Of a DNA stretch of 64,000 nt, positions 10,801 to 18,868 are shown piece by piece. This DNA comes from JBFWVR01 sp050246635 (GTDB lineage: Bacteria > Acidobacteriota > Vicinamibacteria > Vicinamibacterales > UBA2999), in NCBI GenBank assembly GCA_050246635.1, contig JBFWVR010000005.1, forward strand, positions 62,001 to 126,000, given 5' to 3'. The position numbers and the translations under genes are program-made. The notes under the pieces were generated by a model. That model was not told where the DNA came from and did no database searches. It saw only the letters and a program-made list of their open reading frames with translations. Numbering within the stretch: the first letter of the stretch is position 1; every line of letters starts with the position of its first letter.

Positions 10801-13800
10801 CGAGACGTCCTTGCGCGCGAGCTCGACGGTGACGTCGGCGTGCACGACCTGCACGCCATGACCGCCCTCGACACTCAGGGAGGTGCGCAGCGCCGGATGG
10901 CGGGCCATCAGGCCGCGGAGCGCCGCCTCCAGGGCCCCGGCCTCGAGCGGCCCCGTCAATCCGATCCGCGCGCCGACGACGTACTGGGTGGTGCCAGGCG
11001 CCAGCTGCTCCATGAGCCACATGCGCTCCTGGGCAAACGACATGGGCGGAGCGTCGTCACCTGGCGGCGCGGGTCCGGTCACGTCCGCGGGCCCGGGACG
11101 CGGCGCCGCGTCGGGGACCAGACTGTCCACGTGGACGGCCAGCCCGGCGACGGTCGGGTGGGCGAAGATCGCGGGCAGCGTCACTGCGACCCCGAACGTC
11201 TCAGACACGCGCGCCGCCAGCTGCGCGGCGTTCAGGGAGTGGCCGCCAAGATCGAAGAAGCTGTCGTCTGCGCCGATGTCGTCCCGTCCGAGCAGCGTCG
11301 ACCAGATGGTGTGGAGGCGGCGTTCGGTGTCGCTGGCGGGACCGCGTCCCGCGCGTCGCAGCAGAATCCCGGGGGCCGCGCCGAGGGCGTCACGATCGAT
11401 CTTTCCGTGCGGCGTCCGTGGGAGCTCCTCGACCTGGCGGAGCTCGGAGGGCACGAAGTACTCGGGGAGCCGGCTGCGCAGGAAGGCGCGGACATCCGTG
11501 TCGGACAGCGACGCCCCCTCGACCCCGACCACCACGCCCACCAGCACTTGGCCCTCGTCGCGCGACGCGGCGAGGACGACGGCGTCGCGGATGGCTGGGT
11601 GCGTGATCAAGGTGCGTTCGATCTCGCCGGGCTCGATGCGGTAACCGCGAATCTTGAGCTGCGAGTCGGCCCGGCCGACGAACTCGAGCGCGCCATCGGG
11701 GCGCCGTCGCGCGAGGTCGCCGGTCCGGTACAGCCGCGCACCGGGTGGGCCGAACGGATGGGGTACGAACCGCTCGGCGGTCTGCCCGGGGCTCCGCCGG
11801 TACCCGAGCGCGAGGCCGGCGCCCCCGATGTACAGCTCGCCGACCATGCCCCTCGCGACGGGCTCCAGGCAGGCACCGAGCACGTGGGTCTCGACGTTCC
11901 AGATCGGCTGGCCGATGGACACGCCCGCGCCGCCTGTGCCGCCGGCATCGCCGATCTCGGCAAAGGTCGCGACGACGGTGGCCTCCGTGGGGCCGTAGCC
12001 GTTCAACAGGCGCGCCGTCGGCGAGACACGCGCGCGCCAGGCCGCCAGCCGGTCGGCCTGCATCGCCTCGCCCCCGACGAGCACGAGCCGCACGCCCGGT
12101 GGCAACGGGCTGCCGGCATCGGCGAGGAGGTGCCAGTACGCCGTCGGCAGGTTCAGCACCGTGATGCCGAGCGCGGCAAGGCGCGCCATGAAGGGGGCGC
12201 CAGCCGCGGGGAGTTCCGCGTCCCGGAGGACGAGCGTCGCGCCGGCCGTCAGGGTCGGGAAGATCTCCTCGACAGCGGTGTCGAAGGTCAGCGCCGCGAA
12301 CTGCAGGGCCCGATCCCCGGGGCGCAGCCCGAACGTGGCGCGGCCGTAGGCGGCGTAGTTGGCCAGGGCGCGGTGTGGCACCTCGACCCCTCGTGGCACG
12401 CCCGTGGAGCCCGACGTGTAGATCACGTACGCGAGGTCGCCTCCATCGGCGGGTGCCGGCCGCGTCGTCGCGGGTGCGGCCGCGAGGAGATCGCCAATCC
12501 CGACGGTCGTGTCGTGGTCGTGCTCGCCGATGACCAGCCAGGCGCTCGCGTCGGTCACGAACTGCTCGCGGCGGGCGCGCGGCGCTGAGGGATCCAGCGG
12601 GAGGTACGCGGCGCCCGCCGCGAGCACGCCGAGGATGGCGATGACGTACTCCGGCGACCGGGGCAGCGAGATGCCGACGAGGTCGCCGGGCCGAACGGCG
12701 CGGGCGTCGAGGCCGGCGGCGACACGGGAGGCCGCGTCCACGAGCTCCGCGTAGGTCACGCGGCGTTCGCCGGCTTCGACGGCCACCGCGTCCGGCGCCT
12801 CTCGCGCCACGGACCAGATGACCTCCAGCACGTTCTGCGCCGGGGCCGCCGGTTCACGCGGGCCCGTGCCGGCGGCGATCTCGGCCTCCCGTGCGTGCTC
12901 GTCCAGCAGGTGCAGCTCGCCGACCCGACGATCCGGGGCCTCGAGGATCTGGTCGATCACCCGGACGAGCTGCGCCGCGACGAGGCGCCGCTGCCCGTCG
13001 TCGAAGACGTCGTCATGCGTGTCGAGGGCGAGCGCCGGGTCGTCGCTGGCTCGCCCATACAGCTGGACGGCGAGGCACTCGCGCTCGGCGCCGGTATGCA
13101 GCCAGTCGATGGCAGCGTCGCAGCCGGGCAGCCCCTGCAGGGGCGTCGTGTGCACGTTCAGCAGGACGTCAGGGACGGGCGTGCCGCCTGCCCGGGCGCG
13201 GCGGGCCTGCCGGAGGGCCGCGCGCAGGGCGGAGCGAATCCGCGCCATCAGCGTCTGCATCGAGTCGGACGGCGCACACGTCACCGTCAACGGCAGCACG
13301 TCCATGAACAGCCCGGCAATCGCGCGAGCGTGGGGGCGACGGTTCTGGTAGGGGACGCCAATCGTGAATCGTCGCCCACCCGTCATGTGGAAGAGATGCG
13401 CGACGAGTGCCGCGGCGGTGAGCAGGAAGATCCCATGGTCACCTGATTGCGCGCCGTCGACCCGAAGGCCGGCCTCACGCAGCGCCCGCGCCCGGCGGTG
13501 GCCGAGCGGCATCGGCGTGCGCGTCACGTGCGTGGTCTGCCGGTGTGGCGTGCGTCCGAAGAATGCCAGGGGCTCCGCGGCCGGCCCCCGCGTGGCGGGC
13601 TCCCCGCACGATCCGTCGATGGCCGATGGCTGCGTGGTCAGCCAGTCGAGAAACCCCGGATGCTGCGCTTCGGCGGCAGGCCCACCGCATTCGTCGGCGT
13701 AGAGAGCCGCCATGCGCTCGCAGAGCAGCCGCATGGAATGCCCGTCCGTGATCAGGTGATGCTGGACGAGCAGCCAGTGATGATGCAGCGGGTCACGCGA

Positions 13801-15555
13801 GACGAGGTACGACCGGAAGAGCGGACCGGACAGGTCGAACGGCTCTCGTGCCCGCGCCTGGCACCATGCGTCGATGGCCGCATGGGGGGCGTCGCCCAGC
13901 GACACGTGCTCCACCGTACCCGCGAACCCGCCGTCGTGCTGGCGCGGGCCGTCGGGGCCGTCCGTGAACGAGAGCCGCAGCGCATCGTTCGAGGCCACGA
14001 GGCGCGCAAAGGCGCGCGTGAACGCACCGGCGTCCACGCGGCCGTCGAGGTGCATCGCCATGGCGACGTTGTAGAGGGGCGTCTCCGGCGACCGCTGCTG
14101 GTCGAGCCAGACCCGCAGCTGCACCGGCGACAGCACGACGCCGGCACTCCGGCCCGCATGAGCCGGACGATGGGCGGGCCCCTCCAGCGGCGCGTCGGGT
14201 GACGCTGCCACGCCGGCGGCGAAGGCGAGGAAGGCCTCGAGCGCGTCCGCAGCGGCTCCCGCGGAGAAGCGGTCCGCGCTGTACTCGAGGGAGGCGTCCC
14301 ACGCGTCGCCGGCCGCCGAGAGCGTGAGGCCGAGATCCACGCGTCCCCCCTGCATCGAGACTGGCACGATGGAAGTGGCCAGGCCCGTCAACTGGGGAGC
14401 CGGGAGGCGCTGCGGTACGAGGGCGAAGCTCGTGCGCGCGAGCGGCCGGTGGACGCCGGACGCGCGGAGGCGCTGCACCACCCGCTCCAGCGGCGCCTCT
14501 TCGTGCGCGTGCGCGTCGGTGAGGGTGACGCGTGCGAGGCGCACGACGTCCCGGAGGGTACGGCACCTGCGGAGGTCGAAGCGGAGCGGCAGCGTGTTCG
14601 TGAGCATGCCCACCGTCTGCTCGAACGCCACCCGCGTCCGGCCCGCGCTGGGCGTGCCGACGATCAGGTCATCGGAGCCGGACCGCAGGCGGAGCCAGCT
14701 CACCCACGCGGCGAGCGTCGCGATGAAGGGCGTGGCGCGCTCCTCGCGTGCGAGCCTCGCAAAGCCCTCCATCACCGAGCCGGCCACCACCTGCCTGGCG
14801 CGGCCGCCCGAGAGGGTCGGCGCGGCCGCGCGCTCGTCACCGCCCAGATCGAGATCAGGCGGGTCCGCCAATGCGCGGGCCCAGAAGTCCACGTGCGCAT
14901 CCAGGTGGCCCAGCGAGTTCCGGACGTGCTGCCAGGCCGCGAAGTCAGCCTGATGGGTGGCGGCGAGGTCCAGGATCGGGGAGGCGCCGGCCCGGTCGTT
15001 CTCCCACGCGGCTTCGAGGTCGGCGCCGAACACCGCGGCCGAGGCGCCGTCGAAGAGCGCGTGGTGGAACACCAGGAGCAGGCAGTGGTCCTCGGGCGCG
15101 CGCCGCAGCAGGGCGGCCCGCCACCCGGGGCCGTCTGCGAGTTCGAACGGCTGGTGCATGACAGGCGCGGCGGCCGCGCGGTACGCCACCTCGGGCGAGG
15201 CCTGGTCCGGGGCGGGCACGACGGTGAGCCGCACGGCCGCCGGCGGATGGACGTGCTGCACCGGCAGGCCGCCCTCGGCAACCAGGGTCGTGCGTAGCGC
15301 CTCGTGCCGGGCGGCGACCGCGGTCAGCACGCGTTCCAGCCGCGCAACGTCGAGGGGGCCTTCGAGTCGCAGGGCGAACGGGATGTGGTAGGCCGTGTTG
15401 CCGGGGTGGCGCTGCTGCAGGAACCAGAGGCGCTGCTGGGCGAGGGAGGCGGCGCAGCGGTCGTCCGTGCACGGATGCGGCAGGTGGTCTGCCGTGGTGC
15501 CGAGATCGATGCCGTCCTGCCAGAGCAGGCGGGCCACGCGGTCGTGCCGGCTCAC
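7879..15555 (-). CDS. nonribosomal peptide synthetase, C-C-A-PCP-C-A-PCP
   Basis: This NRPS of about 2558 residues holds, in order (numbered from the GTG at 15555): C1 35-455 (HHALFDG 164-170), C2 470-890 (HHLITDG about 599), A1 910-1410 (IYTSGSTGVPRG), PCP1 (LGGHS, Ser about 1439), C3 1505-1935 (HHAIFDA about 1632, last Gly of the motif replaced by Ala), A2 1955-2450 (CFTSGTSGVPKG, YGPTETT) and PCP2 (AGGHS). Two condensation domains stand in tandem with no carrier between them, so C1 may be a starter or acylating domain. Pocket residues read by eye are about DTENLGGVVK for A1 and DVRHFALLAK for A2; neither gives me a confident substrate. An in-frame TTG at 15693 would add 46 Arg/Pro-rich residues, and I prefer the GTG. 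The product passes to the downstream C-A-PCP-TE protein. Confidence 0.93.
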   Translation of the reverse strand: MSRHDRVARLLWQDGIDLGTTADHLPHPCTDDRCAASLAQQRLWFLQQRHPGNTAYHIPFALRLEGPLDVARLERVLTAVAARHEALRTTLVAEGGLPVQHVHPPAAVRLTVVPAPDQASPEVAYRAAAAPVMHQPFELADGPGWRAALLRRAPEDHCLLLVFHHALFDGASAAVFGADLEAAWENDRAGASPILDLAATHQADFAAWQHVRNSLGHLDAHVDFWARALADPPDLDLGGDERAAAPTLSGGRARQVVAGSVMEGFARLAREERATPFIATLAAWVSWLRLRSGSDDLIVGTPSAGRTRVAFEQTVGMLTNTLPLRFDLRRCRTLRDVVRLARVTLTDAHAHEEAPLERVVQRLRASGVHRPLARTSFALVPQRLPAPQLTGLATSIVPVSMQGGRVDLGLTLSAAGDAWDASLEYSADRFSAGAAADALEAFLAFAAGVAASPDAPLEGPAHRPAHAGRSAGVVLSPVQLRVWLDQQRSPETPLYNVAMAMHLDGRVDAGAFTRAFARLVASNDALRLSFTDGPDGPRQHDGGFAGTVEHVSLGDAPHAAIDAWCQARAREPFDLSGPLFRSYLVSRDPLHHHWLLVQHHLITDGHSMRLLCERMAALYADECGGPAAEAQHPGFLDWLTTQPSAIDGSCGEPATRGPAAEPLAFFGRTPHRQTTHVTRTPMPLGHRRARALREAGLRVDGAQSGDHGIFLLTAAALVAHLFHMTGGRRFTIGVPYQNRRPHARAIAGLFMDVLPLTVTCAPSDSMQTLMARIRSALRAALRQARRARAGGTPVPDVLLNVHTTPLQGLPGCDAAIDWLHTGAERECLAVQLYGRASDDPALALDTHDDVFDDGQRRLVAAQLVRVIDQILEAPDRRVGELHLLDEHAREAEIAAGTGPREPAAPAQNVLEVIWSVAREAPDAVAVEAGERRVTYAELVDAASRVAAGLDARAVRPGDLVGISLPRSPEYVIAILGVLAAGAAYLPLDPSAPRARREQFVTDASAWLVIGEHDHDTTVGIGDLLAAAPATTRPAPADGGDLAYVIYTSGSTGVPRGVEVPHRALANYAAYGRATFGLRPGDRALQFAALTFDTAVEEIFPTLTAGATLVLRDAELPAAGAPFMARLAALGITVLNLPTAYWHLLADAGSPLPPGVRLVLVGGEAMQADRLAAWRARVSPTARLLNGYGPTEATVVATFAEIGDAGGTGGAGVSIGQPIWNVETHVLGACLEPVARGMVGELYIGGAGLALGYRRSPGQTAERFVPHPFGPPGARLYRTGDLARRRPDGALEFVGRADSQLKIRGYRIEPGEIERTLITHPAIRDAVVLAASRDEGQVLVGVVVGVEGASLSDTDVRAFLRSRLPEYFVPSELRQVEELPRTPHGKIDRDALGAAPGILLRRAGRGPASDTERRLHTIWSTLLGRDDIGADDSFFDLGGHSLNAAQLAARVSETFGVAVTLPAIFAHPTVAGLAVHVDSLVPDAAPRPGPADVTGPAPPGDDAPPMSFAQERMWLMEQLAPGTTQYVVGARIGLTGPLEAGALEAALRGLMARHPALRTSLSVEGGHGVQVVHADVTVELARKDVSNLDDPPAAAADLMRALLACPFDLSVAPLLRAVLVHTGPDAHELHVSCHHAIFDAWSGAVLVQELGALYAAARSGRPPDLPPAPPDYATFARRQREALTAEREAALVAYWREELDGAPELVLPADGPRGPADTCGDSTELVLGRADTAALRQLARAADATPFMVTAAATALVLGRLADQPDVVFGTPVAGRDHSAFERTIGCFLNTLVLRCDLSGNPTALDLVTRVRTSVLRAFAHQDLPFDRLVQALQPERAAGRPPFFDVMLNFLNTATPSAAFADLALDTRPTGTRDAKMGLTLYAELAHDELKLRAAWRTSQFSRPRMTALLRQIAGTLRTMTAAPRARVEDIALADTTPEAPLPVGTRPLPCHHRPTVVESFIEQVARHPTREALDDRGRPVSYDQLSRTAGAIARHLSARALAPGSHVAVAGSPGEVFVAAMLATWAAGHVAVPVDAALPGERALKLLETAQPAALIATEPLPAAWRGRDDVFEAHRDSLDTSGARLVCARSGEVREGTGDPAYVCFTSGTSGVPKGVLGSHQGLAHFLDWQARTYAVVPDDRVGQVTSPSFDVFLREAFLPLTCGATLVVPGGAEGATSGATRSWLRRAGITLLHAVPAMAQTWLDAEPDVPPLDALRVTFFAGEPLSRALVSRWRASAPATRVVNLYGPTETTLAKCAYEVPPAPSRDVMPIGRAMPGAEVLILRGGRPCGIGEPGEIVIRTPYRSLGYLGDEGRERFTTNPLTRDPDDIVYRTGDRGRYAPDGIVEIDGRYDEAVKVRGVRVDLGEVGAVLAGHPDVQAAVVMAGPQGDGTLTAYVVSTREIPPASLRRHVVATLPAAAVPTRIHRVPVLPLGPNGKVDRAALRTLDAAPLVAKPLRAPETPTERALAPIWREVLGTARVSRDDDFFEAGGHSLLAAQLVARVSRALGAGISIRTVFDAPTLAELAAAIDATATPGAARPEIPRADRRQYRSSVA

Positions 15556-15893
15556 GAGCGCCCCCGGGTCACGGTCCCGGCGGAGCGTCGCGCGGCACAA
15601 TCGTGTCGGCGGAGCGGGGCCGGGCGCGAGGCATGGTCGGCGTGGCGGGGGAATCGGCGCTGTTCGGTCATGGGCAGTGACCCTTGTCAGCAAGGGCCGA
15701 TCCAGTGCCCGGGTGCACGCAAAATCAATCAGTTGCGGCGGATGGGCTTACGAAAGGTTCCACTTAGGGATCCCGGAGGTGCACAAGTGCGCCCGTGACC
15801 GGGCTGGCCGGAGGGGGGGCGGTCCGCCGCCGGCCCCAGGCTCATCACAATCGGCTTGCGTAGGCCTCGAGCCCGGCGCTACGTTCTGTCCCC

Positions 15894-16919
15894 ATGCGCC
15901 GATACCTCTTCCTGGCTTCGTTCCTCGTCCTGACCGCCGCCCTCGTCTCCCCGCTTGCGCAGGGGGCCGCGAACCGCGTGAACCTGACCGGCACCGTCGT
16001 GGTCGTCAACCAGCAGGCCGACTCCGTCACCCTCATCGACCTGAAGACGATGGAGGCGTACCGGCACGTGCCGGTGGTGGGCGGGCCGCACGAGGCGGCT
16101 GCCTCGCCGGACGGGCGTTCGGTGCTGGTCACCAACTACAACAAGCAGGGCGTCGGACCGCAGAAGGTCCTGAGCCTCATCGCGCTGCCGAGCGGCGACC
16201 TGATCCGGACCATCGACCTCGGCGAGTACCGCGCGCCGCACGACGTCCGCTGGGTGGACCCCTCACGCCTCGTCGTCACGTCGGAGGCGAACCAGGCGCT
16301 GTTGCTGGTGAACGTCGAGACCGGCGCCATCGAGCGGGTGTTCCGCACCGACGCGGGCGTCTCGCACATGCTCGCGTTGTCGACCGACCGCACGCGCCTC
16401 TACTGCTCGAACATGCGTGACGGCAGCGTGAGCGCCTTCGACTTCCAGACGGGCGAGAAGCTGAAGGACATCAAGACGGGCGAGGAATGCGAGGGGGTAG
16501 GGGTGACGCCGGACGGGCGGTGGGTGTGGGCCGGCAACCGCGCGGAGGACACGATCTCGATCATCGACACCCGGACGCTCGAGGTCACCAAACGCATCTC
16601 GTCGCCGGGGTTCCCTTACCGGGTGCAGTTCACGCCCAACGGCCGGTTCGCGCTGGTGCCGCACGCCGAGGCCTCCTCGCTCGTGGTCGCGGACGTCGCG
16701 AGCCAGTCGATCGTGAAGTCGATTCCGCTGGGACTGACGAAGGTGGCGGAGCCGTCGACGGCGGGCGTGTTCCCGCACCCCGACAACCGGCATGCATTCG
16801 TGACGGTGCGCAACGACAACTCGATGCTGGTGCTGGATCTCGAGACGGGGGAGACGCTGGGGCGGGTGGCGGTGCAGGACAGCCCCGACGGCGTGACCTA
16901 CTCGCCCGTGCAGCGGTAG
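15894..16919 (+). CDS. secreted YVTN/YncE-type beta-propeller protein
   Basis: The 341-residue protein has a signal peptide (MRRYLFLASFLVLTAALV, probable cleavage after AQGA). It is followed by about seven blades of the YVTN/cytochrome-D1-like repeat type, with recurring SPDGRSVLVTNY, TPDGRWVWAGNR and TPNGRFALVPHA segments. Such proteins sit in the periplasm; YncE binds DNA in vitro and others support PQQ or haem enzymes, but no partner is visible here. It is transcribed divergently from the NRPS across a gap of about 340 bp and ends at a strong hairpin terminator. Confidence 0.85.
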   Translation: MRRYLFLASFLVLTAALVSPLAQGAANRVNLTGTVVVVNQQADSVTLIDLKTMEAYRHVPVVGGPHEAAASPDGRSVLVTNYNKQGVGPQKVLSLIALPSGDLIRTIDLGEYRAPHDVRWVDPSRLVVTSEANQALLLVNVETGAIERVFRTDAGVSHMLALSTDRTRLYCSNMRDGSVSAFDFQTGEKLKDIKTGEECEGVGVTPDGRWVWAGNRAEDTISIIDTRTLEVTKRISSPGFPYRVQFTPNGRFALVPHAEASSLVVADVASQSIVKSIPLGLTKVAEPSTAGVFPHPDNRHAFVTVRNDNSMLVLDLETGETLGRVAVQDSPDGVTYSPVQR

Positions 16920-16938
16920 GCCGGCCTCGGGCCTGCGC

Positions 16939-16970
16939 GGGCACCCGCGTCCTGCGGGTGCCCTTCGTTT
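16939..16970 (+). terminator. rho-independent-like terminator
   Basis: A perfect 10-bp stem (GGGCACCCGC / GCGGGTGCCC) with a five-base loop is followed by TTCGTTT. It lies 19 bp after the stop of the beta-propeller gene. Confidence 0.75.
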
Positions 16971-16983
16971 CTCCGTACAGACG

Positions 16984-17010
16984 AACGGCCGCCGGAGCCC
17001 GGCGGCCGTT
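16984..17010 (-). terminator. hairpin terminator of the minus-strand gene
   Basis: A 12-bp perfect stem (AACGGCCGCCGG and its complement) with a three-base loop lies 28 bp beyond the stop of the small secreted-protein gene. On the minus strand it is followed by a T-rich TTCGTCTGT. It faces the preceding terminator, as is usual between convergent genes. Confidence 0.6.
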
Positions 17011-17037
17011 CCCCGAACAGGACGCGTGCGTCCGCGA

Positions 17038-17487
17038 CTACTTGCGGCGGATGTAGGTCACGTGCGAGACGCCCGTGATCTTGCCGTCCTTGTCGAAGCG
17101 GATGTACTCGTTGTTGATCTTGGTGTTGTCCTCGTTCAGCGTGTTGATCACGATCTGGTTGACCTGACCATTGCGCTTGTTGAGGATGCGCGTGCTCTTC
17201 GCGTCGATCACCTCGACGGCGGTCTCGGCGCCATCCTGGCCCTCGACGGGGCGGAACTTGCCGTCGAACAGCGTCACGTAGCTCCAGCCCGACTTCGGGT
17301 CGCTCGGGTTGCTGATCGTGATCTTCATGCCGCCGTCCCCGTAGGGCTCGTAGGTCATGACGTTGTTGGGATTGGTGGAGTTGTCCCAGATCCCGTACCG
17401 CTCCTTGCCCTGGGCCCACGACGAGCTGGCGGTGAACAGGAGGGCGGCGACGACGGCGGTGCAGGCGAACACATTACGGAAACGCAT
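17038..17487 (-). CDS. small secreted protein of unknown function
   Basis: The 149-residue protein starts MRFRNVFACTAVVAALLF and has a signal peptide likely cleaved after SSWAQG. The mature part of about 120 residues is predicted mostly beta: GIWDNSTNPNN, TYEPYGDGGMKITISNP, WSYVTLFDGKF, DAKSTRILNKRNG, EYIRFDKDGKITGVSHVTY. This resembles a lipocalin-like or DUF-type barrel. An AAAGGGG ribosome-binding site precedes the ATG. A longer frame upstream is antisense to parD and is not used. No specific family was recognised. It is probably periplasmic and monocistronic. Confidence 0.75.
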   Translation of the reverse strand: MRFRNVFACTAVVAALLFTASSSWAQGKERYGIWDNSTNPNNVMTYEPYGDGGMKITISNPSDPKSGWSYVTLFDGKFRPVEGQDGAETAVEVIDAKSTRILNKRNGQVNQIVINTLNEDNTKINNEYIRFDKDGKITGVSHVTYIRRK

Positions 17488-17595
17488 GGATTGAGCCCCT
17501 TTCCCGAGCTTGGCACGCGAAATTGAAGCGTCAGCATACCCCAGATAGGGGCGGTGGCGGCAATTCGGGATGTGGATTTTCGGGGTCGCGGCAGG

Positions 17596-17612
17596 TTGGC
17601 AATCCTTGCCAA
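17596..17612. promoter_or_regulatory. candidate ParD operator
   Basis: TTGGCAA-TCC-TTGCCAA is a perfect 7-bp inverted repeat 41 bp before the parD start. A TATCCT -10-like hexamer lies at 17617-17622, so a bound repressor would cover the promoter. Ribbon-helix-helix antitoxins autoregulate through such palindromes; the match to this operon is an inference. Confidence 0.55.
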
Positions 17613-17652
17613 GTGGTATCCTGAGCCCACTGGTTCCGCCTGGAGGTGTCTC

Positions 17653-17934
17653 GTGCCAACCCGCAACATCAGCCTGACGCCGGAGCAGGACGCGTTCGTG
17701 GACGAGGTGGTCGAGTCCGGCGAGTACCAGAACGCCAGCGAAGCCCTCCGGGACGCGCTCCGCGCGCTGCAGCAGCGGCGCAAGGAAGACGTGCTCCGCC
17801 TGAAGGCGCTCCGGGCGCAGGTGAAGGGTGGCCTCGACGCCCTCGAGCGCGGTGACGCCGTCACCGTTGCCGACTCCGAGTTGGAAGGCTACCTCGACGG
17901 GTTGACGGCCACCGACGGCAAACGCATCCGTTAG
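17653..17934 (+). CDS. parD: ParD-family type II antitoxin
   Basis: The 93-residue protein has the ParD ribbon-helix-helix N-terminus (RNISLTPEQDAFVDEVVESG, then YQNASEALRDALRAL). A charged helical C-terminus follows and should wrap the toxin. The GTG start has GGAGG eight bases upstream; a longer in-frame reading from 17554 has no ribosome-binding site. It should neutralise the ParE encoded 19 bp downstream and repress its own promoter through the inverted repeat at 17596-17612. Confidence 0.88.
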   Translation: MPTRNISLTPEQDAFVDEVVESGEYQNASEALRDALRALQQRRKEDVLRLKALRAQVKGGLDALERGDAVTVADSELEGYLDGLTATDGKRIR

Positions 17935-17953
17935 CCGCTCCGCCGAATCACTG

Positions 17954-18304
17954 ATGGCGCGGTTTCGCCTCGCCAGGCCGGCGGACGTCGATCTCTCCGC
18001 CATCCTCTCGACCAGCGCCGAGCGGTGGGGACTCGAGACCACGCGTCGCTACGCCGCGCTCATCGTTGCCGCACTGCGGCAGGTGGCGGCTGACCCTGCC
18101 GGCCCGCTGACGCGGGCCCGTCCCGAACTTGGCGCGGACCTCCGCAGTTTCCACATGCGTCACACGAGGGCCTCCGGAAGCGTCCCGCCCGTCAAGCGTC
18201 CACCTCACCTGCTGTACTACCGCGTGGCCAGCGACGGCGTCATCGAGGTGGTGCGTGTGCTGCACGAGCGCATGGAGCCGAAGCGGCATGTGGCGGAGTT
18301 GTGA
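17954..18304 (+). CDS. parE: ParE/RelE-family type II toxin
   Basis: The 116-residue protein has the ParE fold pattern: FRLARPADVDLSAILSTSAERWG (beta1 and the helical hairpin), ADPAGPLTRARPELGADLRSFHMRHTR, then the terminal strands LLYYRV and VIEVVRVLHERMEPKRHV. ParE toxins usually poison DNA gyrase, whereas RelE cousins cleave mRNA; the sequence fits ParE better. It follows parD in the standard antitoxin-toxin order. The product is somewhat longer than many ParE proteins because of an insert near SGSVPPVKRPPH. Confidence 0.88.
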   Translation: MARFRLARPADVDLSAILSTSAERWGLETTRRYAALIVAALRQVAADPAGPLTRARPELGADLRSFHMRHTRASGSVPPVKRPPHLLYYRVASDGVIEVVRVLHERMEPKRHVAEL

Positions 18305-18336
18305 CCCCGGTCGTCCTCGTCGCGCCGGGCGGCATT

Positions 18337-18600
18337 TCAGAGTTGCTTCAGCAGCGTGACGTCGCCGGCGATGAGCGCCTCTTTCTTCGCTCGCGACCAG
18401 CGTTTGAGCTGGCGCTCGCGTTCGAGGGCGGCGGCGCGAGTCTCGTGCCGTTCGAAGTACTCAAGCGCAACAGGACGGCGGCTGGCGGTGAATCCCGACG
18501 CGCTTCCGTCTCGGTGTTGCTCCAGGCGCCGAGCGAGATCAGCGGTTTCGCCAATGTAGAGAGCGCCGTTGGCGCAGCGCAGCACGTACACGAAATGCAC
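18337..18600 (-). CDS. GIY-YIG nuclease family protein (YhbQ/UPF0213 type)
   Basis: The 87-residue single-domain protein starts at a GTG and reads HFVYVLRCANGALYIGETADLARRLEQH, followed by ALEYFERHETRAAALERERQLKRWSRAKKEALI. The first GIY strand is degenerate (YVL) but the YIG motif, the Arg-Arg helix and the late Glu are present. Stand-alone members of this size are presumed nucleases with poorly known roles. It converges on parE with a 32-bp gap. Its 5' side faces a repeat-rich region beside the tmRNA gene. Confidence 0.85.
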   Translation of the reverse strand: MHFVYVLRCANGALYIGETADLARRLEQHRDGSASGFTASRRPVALEYFERHETRAAALERERQLKRWSRAKKEALIAGDVTLLKQL

Positions 18601-18659
18601 GCTGACGACGATGCCATCGTCGAGTGCGTAGATGCGAGAGGAAACGGCTGGGCCTGGCG

Positions 18660-18698
18660 GCCCTTCGACTCGGTCGCTTCGCTCCCTCGCTCAGGGCA
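18660..18698 (+). repeat. 39-bp direct repeat, copy 1
   Basis: This copy is identical over 39 bp to 18731-18769. It has a core TTCGACTCG ... TTCGC ... CTCGCTCA ... GGCA that also appears, on the opposite strand, in the RNA-trailer elements at 18854-18896 and 54631-54673. Confidence 0.85.
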
Positions 18699-18730
18699 TT
18701 CTCCCTGGAGGGGGGCAGGCGGGTGTGGTG

Positions 18731-18769
18731 GCCCTTCGACTCGGTCGCTTCGCTCCCTCGCTCAGGGCA
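18731..18769 (+). repeat. 39-bp direct repeat, copy 2
   Basis: This is an exact copy of 18660-18698, starting 71 bp later. The sequence between the copies is unrelated, so this looks like a dispersed element inserted or duplicated twice rather than a tandem array. Confidence 0.85.
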
Positions 18770-18818
18770 CCATTCGCTGGAGCCGCGCGTGCCGCACGGC
18801 TCTCGCGAGCAGGCCGTT

Positions 18819-18868
18819 TGATACTGGGCCTGCCATGAGCGAGTGATACTGGGCCTGCCATGAGCGAG
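18819..18868. repeat. two tandem copies of a 24-bp unit
   Basis: Two copies of TGATACTGGG plus CCTGCCATGAGCGAG lie head to tail. The 15-bp core CCTGCCATGAGCGAG is the same core found in each unit of the 47-bp array at 54019-54630. The second copy runs into the hairpin element next to the tmRNA. Confidence 0.8.

Noticed and set aside
9535..12588. Long plus-strand frame (about 1017 codons) opposite the first NRPS gene
   Set aside because: It is antisense to recognised adenylation and condensation motifs and has no domain of its own.
15556..15693. TTG start for the first NRPS gene
   Set aside because: The added 46 residues are Arg/Pro-rich and precede normal C-domain sequence; the GTG at 15555 is preferred, though this is not certain.
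18601..18838. Small plus-strand frames between the GIY-YIG gene and tmRNA
   Set aside because: They are made of the 39-bp repeats and lack ribosome-binding sites.
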